Below are positions 17,177 to 24,699 of a stretch of 64,000 bases of DNA, one piece after another; the stretch's first letter is position 1; every line of letters begins with the position of its first letter. Under the pieces are notes generated by a model. It saw only the letters and a program-made list of their open reading frames with translations, did no database searches and was not told the origin of the DNA. The stretch is from an uncultured Candidatus Melainabacteria bacterium (GTDB lineage: Bacteria; Cyanobacteriota; Vampirovibrionia; Gastranaerophilales; Gastranaerophilaceae). Both the position numbers and the translations under genes were made by a program. Location of the stretch: positions 1 through 64,000 of the forward strand of contig CAKNXK010000010.1 of assembly GCA_932182025.1 (NCBI GenBank), in the 5' to 3' direction.

Positions 17177-18538
17177 ATGGAATTTCATCACATGCCGCTA
17201 AACGGCGCTAAATACACAGATGCAGATATCAAACGTTTAATTACTGAATACAATATTCAGTTTATTAAACTACAGTTCGTTGATATTAACGGACAGGTTA
17301 AAAACTTAGCAATTCCATCGGAACACATAGACAGAATTCTTAACAACGAAATTATGCTTGACGGTTCTTCTATCAAAGGATTTAGAGATATTGAAACTTC
17401 TGATATGTTTTTCTATCCTGATAAAAATACTTTCCAAATCCTTCCTTGGCAAGAACGTGACGGCAAAAATTCAGCACGCTTAATCTGTGATATCTATAAC
17501 GCAGACGGCACACCATTTGAAGGCTGCCCAAGATGCAACTTAAAAAGATTAATGGCAGAAGCTCATAAACTCGGATTTTCTATGAATGTGGGTCCAGAAG
17601 CGGAATTTTTCCTTTTTGAAAAAGATGACGATAATAAAATCACAACAAAAACCCACGACAGAGCTGGTTACTACGATGTCGGCCCTGATGATTTAGGAGA
17701 AACTGTTCGTTCAGAAATCGTTAGTACTCTTCAAGAAATGGATTTTGATATCGAAGCTTCTCACCACGAAGTTGCAGACGGTCAGCACGAAATCGATTTT
17801 AAATACTCTGATATTTTAACAACTGCGGATAATGTTGCAACTTTTAGAGTAGCAGTTCGTGCAATCGCAGCACAATACGGTCTTCACGCAACATTTATGC
17901 CAAAACCTGTTTATGGAATTAACGGTTCAGGTATGCACTGCAATATTTCACTATTCAAAGATGGCAAAAATGCTTTCTATGACGAAAATTCAGAATACCA
18001 GCTTTCTGATACTGCACGCTACGCAATTGGCGGTATGTTAAAACATATTAAAAGCATCACTGCAATCCTAAACCCTACAGTAAACAGCTACAAGCGTCTT
18101 GTTCCGGGCTACGAAGCACCTGTTTATATGGCCTGGTCACTTGCAAACAGAAGCGCATTACTAAGAGTTCCTGCTAAACGCGGTATCTCTACTCGTGTAG
18201 AACTTCGTTCTCCGGATCCAAGCTGCAACCCATATCTTGCTTTTGCAACAATCCTTGCAGCGTGCTTAGACGGTGTAAGAAACAAAATCGAACCGCCAAA
18301 ACCTGTTGAAGCAAATATTTATAAACTAAATGACAAAGAACGTAAAAAATTAAAAATTGAATCATTACCTGGAAGCTTAAAAGAAGCTCTTTACTACATG
18401 CAAAACTCATTAATTGTAAAAACAGCACTCGGACAACACATTGTAGACGAGTTCGTTACTGCAAAAGAGATTGAATGGGATTCATTCAGAACCTATGTTT
18501 CTCAATGGGAATTAGACAGGTACTTAGAAAGATATTAA
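17177..18538 (+). CDS. glnA: Glutamine synthetase, type I
   Basis: The 453-residue enzyme makes glutamine from glutamate, ammonia and ATP and is the main ammonia-assimilation step. It has DGSSIKGF near residue 62, the metal-binding EAEFFLF, KPVYGINGSGMHCNISLF, the ATP-binding NPTVNSYKRLVPGYEAP and the NRSALLRVPAKRG loop. The length and the segment NIYKLNDKERKKL, in place of the E. coli NLYDLPPE adenylylation site, point to the GSI-alpha group controlled by feedback and proteins rather than by adenylylation. It has its own promoter and terminator. No glnB is adjacent. Confidence 0.96.
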   Translation: MEFHHMPLNGAKYTDADIKRLITEYNIQFIKLQFVDINGQVKNLAIPSEHIDRILNNEIMLDGSSIKGFRDIETSDMFFYPDKNTFQILPWQERDGKNSARLICDIYNADGTPFEGCPRCNLKRLMAEAHKLGFSMNVGPEAEFFLFEKDDDNKITTKTHDRAGYYDVGPDDLGETVRSEIVSTLQEMDFDIEASHHEVADGQHEIDFKYSDILTTADNVATFRVAVRAIAAQYGLHATFMPKPVYGINGSGMHCNISLFKDGKNAFYDENSEYQLSDTARYAIGGMLKHIKSITAILNPTVNSYKRLVPGYEAPVYMAWSLANRSALLRVPAKRGISTRVELRSPDPSCNPYLAFATILAACLDGVRNKIEPPKPVEANIYKLNDKERKKLKIESLPGSLKEALYYMQNSLIVKTALGQHIVDEFVTAKEIEWDSFRTYVSQWELDRYLERY

Positions 18539-18540
18539 AA

Positions 18541-18569
18541 AAAGGCGGGCTAAAAGCCCGCCTTTTTTT
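18541..18569. terminator. Intrinsic terminator of glnA
   Basis: GGCGGGCT (18544-18551) and AGCCCGCC (18555-18562) form an 8-bp GC stem, extended by A-T pairs, followed by seven T residues. It also lies at the end of the convergent proC gene and has A-runs upstream, so it may work both ways. Confidence 0.92.
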
Positions 18570-19350
18570 ATTTACCTAAAGCCTTTGCTTTTTCTGTTGT
18601 ATCTTTTATAACTTCATAAAAAATCTTTTCCGTATCAACACTCTCCATTACATCAACCCCGACTCTGGTACAACCGCCCTTTGTCGCAACATTAGAAATT
18701 AGCTCTTCCATTGGTACTTCACGATTTAACGCCATTTTTGCTGAGCCTATGGCTGTCTGAATACTTAACATTAATGATTTTTCGTAATCCAATCCAAGCT
18801 TTTCACCTGCACGCGCAATATCATTTATAACTTTATAGAAAAACGCAGGACCTGAACCTGAAATAGCCGTCACAATATCAATTTGTGATTCATCCACTAT
18901 AATACATTTGCCGATTTTTTCCATTAATGATTTAACAAGATTAATGTCTTCTTCGTTCCCCCCGCAAATCCCGCTCATACCTTCACCTACAAGCACAGGA
19001 GTATTTGGCATAACTCTTACAACACGCTCAGAATTAAGAATATTTTTAATAAATCTTGTTGTAACCCCTGCCGCAACCGATACAATAAGTTTTTCGGGAG
19101 TTATAAACTCTTTAATTTCTTCCAAAACCGATTCAACCTGATTGGGTTTAACAGCTAAAAATATTACATCTGAAATATTAACCAAATATTTATTATCTAA
19201 AGTAATTTCTACTCCAAGTCTTTCTGATACCTCTTTCAAATTATCAGAAGTTGATTTTGAAGCAATAATATTACCCCCTCCAATCCCCTTAATAATAGCA
19301 CCTGCCATTTTTCCGCAGCCAATAAAACCAATTTTGTTATATTTCTTCAT
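18568..19350 (-). CDS. proC: Pyrroline-5-carboxylate reductase
   Basis: This enzyme performs the last step of proline synthesis, reducing pyrroline-5-carboxylate with NAD(P)H. The N-terminal Rossmann motif IGFIGCGKMAGAIIKGI, the VRVMPNTPVLVGEGMS segment, SGSGPAFFY and the C-terminal GGCTRVGVDVM are all present. The start at 19350 is preferred to the ATG 18 bases upstream because AGAGAGG then stands at the right distance; product 260 residues. No proA or proB is nearby. Confidence 0.94.
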   Translation of the reverse strand: MKKYNKIGFIGCGKMAGAIIKGIGGGNIIASKSTSDNLKEVSERLGVEITLDNKYLVNISDVIFLAVKPNQVESVLEEIKEFITPEKLIVSVAAGVTTRFIKNILNSERVVRVMPNTPVLVGEGMSGICGGNEEDINLVKSLMEKIGKCIIVDESQIDIVTAISGSGPAFFYKVINDIARAGEKLGLDYEKSLMLSIQTAIGSAKMALNREVPMEELISNVATKGGCTRVGVDVMESVDTEKIFYEVIKDTTEKAKALGK

Positions 19351-19440
19351 AATTAGAACCTCTCTCATGTTGACTAAAAGCCATGTTTTATTTAGTATAA
19401 AATTATTATAAGTAAAATTAGCTGAAAAGGAAATAGAACA

Positions 19441-19593
19441 ATGAGACGTACATTAGAAGGAACAAAGATTAAAAGACAACACGTAAGCGGTTTCAGAGCA
19501 AGAATGTCAACTCCTGGCGGTCGTGAAGTATTAAACAGAAGACGCGCTAAAGGCAGACACCAAATTGCTATTTCAGGCAGCAAACGTGCTTAA
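19441..19593 (+). CDS. rpmH: Ribosomal protein L34
   Basis: A 50-codon gene read directly from the sequence: it starts MRRTLEGTKIKRQHVSGF and contains GFRARMSTPGGREVLNRRR and AKGRH, the full signature of L34, with the cyanobacteria-like RRTLEGT start. AAAGGAAA precedes the ATG. L34 is a component of the large ribosomal subunit. In most bacteria rpmH is followed by rnpA near dnaA; here the downstream neighbour is an S24 repressor on the other strand, so the usual rpmH-rnpA linkage is broken. C-terminal residues after position 42 (IAISGSKRA) are slightly longer than normal. Confidence 0.95.
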   Translation: MRRTLEGTKIKRQHVSGFRARMSTPGGREVLNRRRAKGRHQIAISGSKRA

Positions 19594-19611
19594 TCAAAAA
19601 TAAGATTAAAA

Positions 19612-19642
19612 AAATAGGTTCGCTAAGCGAACCTATTTTTTT
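19612..19642 (+). terminator. Intrinsic terminator of rpmH
   Basis: ATAGGTTCGC (19614-19623), loop TAA, GCGAACCTAT (19627-19636), followed by a T-run. The stem extends by A-T pairs on both sides, so it can also act for the convergent S24 repressor gene, which ends at 19641. Confidence 0.9.
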
Positions 19643-20261
19643 ATACTAAAGATTTTATTACACCAACTATTTTGCCGACAAGTTTTAGCTCTTCAACAGT
19701 TGTTCCGCTAATCGTTTTAACTTTATATTCAGGATTATCAGATTTAATAATAATCTCGTCAAGATTTTTTGATAAACGTTTTACAAAAAACTCGTTATTA
19801 AAACAAAAGACATAAATTTTATTATCTTGAATTTGAGTTCCATTCCAATGCTCAACGATTAATCTGTCACCATTATCAATTGTTGGAGACATACTATCAC
19901 CCGACGCATTAATCATTGAATAAGCTTTTTGCTTAGAATAACCGCTGATTAAAAGAGTAGAGACGGGCAGTTTAATCTTTTCTTCCGAAAAAACAATACT
20001 TCCGGTACCACAACTTGCAAAAACATCAGAGTAATAATTCATTTGAACCACATCATCATTTGAATCTGCAGAATCACTAAAAAGTGAAATTCCATAATAC
20101 TCTTCGATTTTTTTCAGCTCACTAACAGTAACCTGACTTTCATTCTTAATTCTGTTACTAACAGTTTGACGTGTAATCCCTAAGCTCTGGGCAAGCATAG
20201 ACTGATTAATATAATTTCCTGTCCTTTGAGTAATTATTGTTATTAATTCATCTAATTTCAT
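19641..20261 (-). CDS. S24-type autocleaving repressor with N-terminal HTH
   Basis: The 206-residue protein has a helix-turn-helix at about residues 20-40 (SMLAQSLGITRQTVSNRI) and a C-terminal S24 peptidase domain with the catalytic Ser123 in GDSMSPTIDNGD and Lys161 in FFVKRL. Cys84-Gly85 (ASCGTG) sits where LexA, UmuD and phage repressors are self-cleaved. It is therefore a CI/LexA-like repressor that is probably inactivated by RecA-stimulated cleavage. It is divergent from small accessory ORFs and has two operator-like repeats in the gap, an arrangement like a phage switch. Its HTH is XRE-like, so it is not orthodox LexA. Confidence 0.85.
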   Translation of the reverse strand: MKLDELITIITQRTGNYINQSMLAQSLGITRQTVSNRIKNESQVTVSELKKIEEYYGISLFSDSADSNDDVVQMNYYSDVFASCGTGSIVFSEEKIKLPVSTLLISGYSKQKAYSMINASGDSMSPTIDNGDRLIVEHWNGTQIQDNKIYVFCFNNEFFVKRLSKNLDEIIIKSDNPEYKVKTISGTTVEELKLVGKIVGVIKSLV

Positions 20262-20284
20262 TTTTCACCACATTAAAACAATAC

Positions 20285-20313
20285 TTGACATTTGTATCAT
20301 ATCGTCTTACAAT
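20285..20313 (+). promoter_or_regulatory. Consensus sigma-70 promoter facing the small ORFs
   Basis: TTGACA (20285-20290) and TACAAT (20308-20313) are 17 bases apart. The -35 box is embedded in TTGACATTTGTA, which repeats half of the palindrome at 20358, so the divergently encoded repressor probably covers it. Confidence 0.7.
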
Positions 20314-20357
20314 AATATACAAGAAGTAAGTTTATGTATGATATTTAATCACAAAAG

Positions 20358-20371
20358 TTGACAAATGTCAA
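20358..20371. promoter_or_regulatory. Palindromic operator TTGACAAATGTCAA
   Basis: A perfect 14-base palindrome lies between the repressor gene and the small ORFs. Its minus-strand reading begins TTGACA and could be the -35 box of the repressor gene, with TTAAAT 17 bases further. It shares TTGACA-W-W-TGT with the site at 20285, suggesting two binding sites for the S24 repressor about 73 bases apart. Confidence 0.65.
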
Positions 20372-20431
20372 ACAAATTATCACATATTTACTACTTAATT
20401 GGGATTTATGAAAAGATTTAAAAGGGGGAAA

Positions 20432-20557
20432 ATGAAATTAGCAGGAATACTACAAGCAGCGATTGCCTTTTTAGGACTTGGACACCAACAGCAATTGATT
20501 GTTATCAAATCGGATGCTCTTGCTCTAAATGCAATCTTAATAGAATTTATTCTTTAA
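20432..20557 (+). CDS. Small hydrophobic ORF downstream of repressor operator
   Basis: A 41-codon reading frame starts MKLAGILQAAIAFLGLGH and ends AILIEFIL. AAGGGGG stands 4-5 bases before the ATG, one of the strongest ribosome binding sites in the window. An in-frame ATG 24 bases upstream gives a 49-residue version. The first 16 residues are hydrophobic and could be a membrane helix or leader; no family is recognised. It is the first reading frame under the divergent promoter controlled by the S24 repressor, so a small toxin, holin-like or regulatory peptide is possible. A 20-codon frame (20569-20631) follows and overlaps the next gene's start. Confidence 0.5.
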   Translation: MKLAGILQAAIAFLGLGHQQQLIVIKSDALALNAILIEFIL

Positions 20558-20620
20558 AAAACTGTAAGATGAAAAAAACTGTATTTGAATTAGTAAGAAG
20601 ACTGGGAGCACCAAAATTTG

Positions 20621-20911
20621 ATGGACACTAAAAGATTAAGTTGTATAAACAATGGAAAAAAGGGCGGAAGGCCGAAACAAGACTCAAGAATACGCATTGA
20701 ATTACCTGATATTGAATTAGTAATTCTCACCCCGAACCAATATGGTTCATTGTTAGAAAAATATGGATATGAGCTGCTCCGCAAATCGCTTGTATTACTT
20801 GACAATTGGTTAAAATCAGGAGGCAAAAATGCTGCCAGATATGTGGGGAAAAACAATTACGCTCATTTTAGGACTGACGGCTGGGTCATTAACACTGCTA
20901 AAGAACTTTAA
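20621..20911 (+). CDS. Small accessory protein with GRPK motif, unknown function
   Basis: A 96-residue protein from the ATG at 20621; a TTG directly before it is also in frame. It begins with a basic segment containing GGRPKQDSRIRI, reminiscent of AT-hook or ribbon-helix-helix DNA-binding starts, followed by a helical part (LLEKYGYELLRKSLVLLDNWL) and GWVINTAKEL. Similar short GRPK proteins are common in phage and conjugative elements, but I cannot assign a family. It is in the operon controlled by the S24 repressor. Its TAA shares the palindrome TTAA with the stop codon of the convergent DAHP synthase. Confidence 0.6.
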   Translation: MDTKRLSCINNGKKGGRPKQDSRIRIELPDIELVILTPNQYGSLLEKYGYELLRKSLVLLDNWLKSGGKNAARYVGKNNYAHFRTDGWVINTAKEL

Positions 20912-21921
20912 ATAATTTCTTTACCAACAATTGGGGCAATCTGTTTTATTTGTTTATACAATAAATCATATTGCCATGGATAGAGCGATTGAGCACCATC
21001 GCACATAGCACAATCAGGGTTGTGATGAACTTCTATAATTAAGCCATCACAGCCTGCTGCTATTGCGGCACGCGACATTGGTTCAACTTTATCACGAAGT
21101 CCTGTTGCATGGCTTGGATCAATTATTATCGGCAAGTGACTTAGCTTTTTAATAACAGGGATTGCTGATAAATCAAGCGTGTTTCTTGTAAATTTTTCAA
21201 AAGTCCTTATTCCTCTTTCACAAAGAATAACCTGATTATTACCACCTGCCATAATATATTCGGCAGACATCAGCCATTCTTCGTAAGTAGCTGAAAGACC
21301 ACGTTTAAGAATAACGGGACGATGAATTTTGCCTAATTCTTTTAACAAATTGAAGTTCTGCATATTTCTTGCACCCACTTGCAAAACATCAACATATTTC
21401 ATAAAGATATCCAGTTGAGATGCATCCATTATCTCAGAAACAACTGCCATGCCGTGATTATCAGCAACACTGCGAATAATCTTCAAGCCTTCTTCTCCCA
21501 TTCCTTGAAAAGCATAAGGACTGGTTCTTGGCTTAAAAGCACCGCCTCTGATAATTTTCACATTAGAATCTTTAAGCTCTTGGGCAGTTGCATCTATCTG
21601 ATTATAAGATTCAATAGTACAAGGACCGGCAATCAAACCTGCATGTTTATCGCCGAATTTTACACCATTAACTTCAACAACCGTATCACAGCCCTGAGAA
21701 ACTCTTGCAGCAAGTTTGTAACTTGTTGTTACTCTAAGAACCTCATTTACTCCCGGCAGAAGCTCAAAATCACGTTGATCAACATCTTTAACACCTATTG
21801 CATGGACTAAGATTCGGGCTTCACCGTAAGAGACTCTTGCCTCAAACCCTTTTGCTTCAAGAAATTCCGAAACGCGCTGAATATCTTCAGAAGTCGCATT
21901 TTTATTCATTACAACAAGCAT
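20908..21921 (-). CDS. aroF: 3-deoxy-7-phosphoheptulonate synthase (DAHP synthase), type I-beta with regulatory domain
   Basis: This enzyme joins phosphoenolpyruvate and erythrose-4-phosphate, the first step of the shikimate pathway. Residues 1-70 (MLVVMNKNATSEDIQRVSEFL) form the ferredoxin-like regulatory domain seen in Thermotoga and Bacillus enzymes; the catalytic barrel follows with AGPCTIES, GGAFKPRTSPYAFQG, LQVGARNMQNF and DPSHATG. GGAGG before the ATG at 21921 fixes the start; the ATG 12 bases upstream overlaps that site. Product 337 residues. It is divergent from the PFL-family gene. Confidence 0.95.
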   Translation of the reverse strand: MLVVMNKNATSEDIQRVSEFLEAKGFEARVSYGEARILVHAIGVKDVDQRDFELLPGVNEVLRVTTSYKLAARVSQGCDTVVEVNGVKFGDKHAGLIAGPCTIESYNQIDATAQELKDSNVKIIRGGAFKPRTSPYAFQGMGEEGLKIIRSVADNHGMAVVSEIMDASQLDIFMKYVDVLQVGARNMQNFNLLKELGKIHRPVILKRGLSATYEEWLMSAEYIMAGGNNQVILCERGIRTFEKFTRNTLDLSAIPVIKKLSHLPIIIDPSHATGLRDKVEPMSRAAIAAGCDGLIIEVHHNPDCAMCDGAQSLYPWQYDLLYKQIKQIAPIVGKEII

Positions 21922-21984
21922 AGATACCTCCAATTACGTTCTAATTATACACAAAAAACGAATTTATGGTATACTTAGTATACT

Positions 21985-23352
21985 ATGAAGATATTTGATG
22001 AGAACTTGATTTTAGAAACAATCAATATGATAAAGTTATACAACTTCGATATTCGAACTGTAACTTTAGCAATAAGTCTTCGTGATTGTCTTTCGGAAGA
22101 CGTTAATATTGTTTGCGATAAAATCCAAAGAAAACTGGATAAATATGCATCGAACTTAGTAAAATATGCTCAAGATATTGAAAATGATTATTCAATCCCA
22201 ATCGTAAACAAAAGAATTGCAATCACACCAATTTCTTTAATTGGTGAAAGCTGTTCGCATAAAGATTATGTAAAAATTGCACAAACACTTGATAAATCAG
22301 CAAAAAACCTTGGTATTGATTTTATTGGCGGATTTTCAGCGCTTGTAGAAAAAGGGTTTACATCAGGAGATTTGGAGCTGATTGAATCAATTCCCGAAGC
22401 ACTGGCAACAACTGAAAGACTTTGTTCTTCCGTTAATGTTGCAACCTCAAAAGCAGGAATTAATATGGATGCGGTTCTTAAGATGTCAAAAATCATTAAA
22501 GAATCAGCTGAGTTAACCTCAGATAAAGACGGTATCGGCGCAGCAAAGCTTGTTGTTTTCTGTAACTCTGTAGGTGATAATCCATTTATGGCAGGTGCTT
22601 ATTGCGGCTACGGCGAACCTGAATGCGTATTAAATATAGGAGTTTCAGGTCCGGGAGTAGTAAGAGCGGCTATATCAGATTTGCATAAAGATGCTGATAT
22701 GGGAATCTTAGCAAACAAAATTAAACAAACTGCATATAAAATAACTGCTGCAGGAGAACTTGTCGGACGACAATTGTCAGAAAGATTAAATATTCCGTTT
22801 GGTATAATCGACCTTTCTCTTGCTCCAACACCTGCAATAGGCGACAGTGTTGCCCAAATATTTCAGGCAATGGGCTTAGAACACGCAGGCGCTCACGGTA
22901 CAACAGCAGCTTTAGCTATGCTTAATGATGCGGTTAAAAAAGGCGGCATAATGGCAAGTTCTTATGTAGGCGGGCTATCTGGTGCGTTTATTCCTGTTTC
23001 AGAAGATGCCGGTATGATTGAAGCTGCAAAACTCGGACATCTGACATTTGATAAGTTGGAAGCAATGACTTGTGTTTGTTCCGTAGGGCTTGATATGATT
23101 GCAATCCCGGGAAATACACCTACAACAACAATTGCAGGTATGATAGCGGATGAAATGGCAATCGGAATGATAAATAAAAAAACTACAGCCGTAAGAATAA
23201 TACCGGCACCAAACAAAAATGTAGGTGATTCAGTCGTTTTTGGCGGACTTCTTGGAGAAGCTCCAATAATGAAAGTTAACAATCTGTCATCAGCAAATTT
23301 TGTTAACAGAGGCGGAAGGATACCTGCTCCTATACATAGTTTAAATAATTAA
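21985..23352 (+). CDS. PFL-family protein (UPF0210)
   Basis: A 455-residue protein recognised by its start ([25 protein letters not shown]) and by long glycine-rich stretches such as [22 protein letters not shown] and [14 protein letters not shown]. This family is distantly related to glycyl radical pyruvate formate-lyase folds but lacks the known catalytic glycyl radical motif; its biochemical role is not established. It is usually beside a short ACT-domain protein (UPF0237), which is absent here. The next gene, 12 bases on, codes for an unknown 107-residue protein that does not look like an ACT domain. Confidence 0.85.
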   Translation: MKIFDENLILETINMIKLYNFDIRTVTLAISLRDCLSEDVNIVCDKIQRKLDKYASNLVKYAQDIENDYSIPIVNKRIAITPISLIGESCSHKDYVKIAQTLDKSAKNLGIDFIGGFSALVEKGFTSGDLELIESIPEALATTERLCSSVNVATSKAGINMDAVLKMSKIIKESAELTSDKDGIGAAKLVVFCNSVGDNPFMAGAYCGYGEPECVLNIGVSGPGVVRAAISDLHKDADMGILANKIKQTAYKITAAGELVGRQLSERLNIPFGIIDLSLAPTPAIGDSVAQIFQAMGLEHAGAHGTTAALAMLNDAVKKGGIMASSYVGGLSGAFIPVSEDAGMIEAAKLGHLTFDKLEAMTCVCSVGLDMIAIPGNTPTTTIAGMIADEMAIGMINKKTTAVRIIPAPNKNVGDSVVFGGLLGEAPIMKVNNLSSANFVNRGGRIPAPIHSLNN

Positions 23353-23364
23353 GGATAGTAAAAA

Positions 23365-23688
23365 ATGGCAACATTCAAAGATATGGAAGATAGTTTAAAA
23401 AAGTTTATGCTTCAGGAGCAGTCTGATGCTCACAACATTAAGACAATGAATGCTGCAAAATATAACAATATCAAGATTTGGATGGATCCGTCAAAAACCC
23501 AGGAACAGCATGTTATAATCAGAATTTCTATCTCAGAAGCAACTTATTCGCTAAATGACTTTTCAAGAATAAATGGCGGATTAGGTTATGAAGAACGTTT
23601 TGTTCTAAAATGGTTTGGAAGATTTGGTATTAAAGAAAAATTATCAGAACTATGGAGCTTCTCTGAAAAGAACAAAGAAGATAAATAG
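23365..23688 (+). CDS. Hypothetical 107-residue protein
   Basis: I do not recognise this family. The product is soluble, mixed alpha/beta, with an N-terminal helix (FKDMEDSLKKFMLQEQ), a central segment KYNNIKIWMDPSKTQEQHVIIRISISEA and a C-terminal helical tail rich in Lys and Glu. A strong ribosome binding site is not evident (AAGGATAGT lies upstream). It is placed between the PFL-family gene and an HxlR regulator in the same direction, so probably co-transcribed with both. Confidence 0.65.
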   Translation: MATFKDMEDSLKKFMLQEQSDAHNIKTMNAAKYNNIKIWMDPSKTQEQHVIIRISISEATYSLNDFSRINGGLGYEERFVLKWFGRFGIKEKLSELWSFSEKNKEDK

Positions 23689-23701
23689 AGGTAAGTTAAG
23701 A

Positions 23702-24040
23702 GTGGAGTTTAAAGATTTATCAACCAATCCTGTAAGTGTTGTACTACAACTCGTTGGCGCTAAATGGAAAATTCTTATTGTAAAAGAATTACTTAAAAAA
23801 GAAATGCGCTTTGTAGAATTGAAAAAAAATCTGGGCTGTACTGCGAAAGTGTTAACAGCCTGCCTTAAAGACATGGAAGAAGACGGACTTGTTATCAGAG
23901 AAGAAATAGAGAGTTCAACACCGTTTGTTGAATATTATTTAACAGATATTGGATATACATTGCGTCCTGTAATTGAAGCAATGCAAAAATGGGGTAAGGA
24001 ATATAAACGGTTGCGTAAATTAATGGAGAGAGTTAAATGA
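23702..24040 (+). CDS. HxlR/DUF24-family winged-helix transcription regulator
   Basis: From a GTG at 23702, preceded by AGAGG, the protein has 112 residues. An upstream ATG in the same frame overlaps the previous gene by 74 bases and is unlikely. HxlR features are clear: QLVGAKWKILIVKELL, RFVELKKNLGCTAKVLTACLKDMEEDGLV as the winged helix, and YYLTDIGYTLRPVIEAMQKWG. Members respond to aldehydes, thiols or other reactive compounds; HxlR has a conserved N-terminal Cys, absent here, while Cys is found in the recognition region. It overlaps the downstream hydrolase by 4 bases (ATGA). Confidence 0.85.
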   Translation: MEFKDLSTNPVSVVLQLVGAKWKILIVKELLKKEMRFVELKKNLGCTAKVLTACLKDMEEDGLVIREEIESSTPFVEYYLTDIGYTLRPVIEAMQKWGKEYKRLRKLMERVK

Positions 24041-24699
24041 AAATAACATACTTAGGTCATAGCGCATTTGAAATTGAAACTAAAAATGGTAAAATTCTGA
24101 TAGACCCGTTTTTGGTAATGTGTCCTGACTACAAGCCGGAGGGAATTACGGATATTTTTGTAACCCACGCACACGGTGACCATTTGGGAAACGCAATTGA
24201 GATATCTAAAAAAACAGGGGCAAAAATTACCGCCATATTTGAACTTGCAAATTATTGTTCATCTCAAGGTGCTACTGCAAACGGAATTGGACTTGGTGCA
24301 TGGATTAATTACCCCTGGGGAAGAGTAATTGCAGCACCTGCGTTTCATTCAAGTTCTATTGATTACAAATACAATGGCGGATGTCCTTGCGGATATGTGT
24401 TTGAAATCGAAGGAAAAACATTCTACCATGCCGGAGATACCGCGCTCACAGGCGAGATGAAAACAATCGGAGAATTATATCAGCCTGATTTTGCAATGCT
24501 TCCAATCGGAGGACATTACACAATGGATATTGAACACGCGGTTAAAGCAGCAGAATGGCTGGAAGTCAGCGCAGTTATTCCGATGCACTACAATACTTTT
24601 GAAGCAATCAATGCAAACATAAAAGATTTTGAGCGCCAAATAAGAGAGCTTGGGAAAATGCCTGTTATTATGGGTGTTAATCAAAGTATTGAGATTTAA
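24037..24699 (+). CDS. Metallo-beta-lactamase-fold hydrolase, UPF0173 type
   Basis: The 220-residue protein starts ITYLGHSAFEIET and has THAHGDHLGNAI (the HxHxDH zinc motif, residues about 47-52), a following AAPAFHSSSIDYKYNGG, HAGDTALTGEM and a final PMHYNTFE with the last zinc His. These match the UPF0173 (YtkL/UlaG-like) group of metal-dependent hydrolases; the substrate is unknown, UlaG being a lactonase. It is translationally coupled to the HxlR regulator, which probably controls it, hinting at detoxification. Its TAA lies in a TTAA shared with the convergent stop codon. Confidence 0.87.
   Translation: MKITYLGHSAFEIETKNGKILIDPFLVMCPDYKPEGITDIFVTHAHGDHLGNAIEISKKTGAKITAIFELANYCSSQGATANGIGLGAWINYPWGRVIAAPAFHSSSIDYKYNGGCPCGYVFEIEGKTFYHAGDTALTGEMKTIGELYQPDFAMLPIGGHYTMDIEHAVKAAEWLEVSAVIPMHYNTFEAINANIKDFERQIRELGKMPVIMGVNQSIEI

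Noticed and set aside
19392..19583. Minus-strand 63-codon frame
   Set aside because: It lies antisense to rpmH, has no ribosome binding site and no recognisable domain.
19641..20261. Naming the S24 repressor lexA
   Set aside because: Its HTH is of XRE/CI type and it is divergent from small accessory ORFs; the LexA winged helix is not present.
20569..20631. 20-codon frame MKKTVFELVRRLGAPKFDGH
   Set aside because: Too short to support as a gene and without a good ribosome binding site; mentioned only as a possible leader peptide overlapping the next start.
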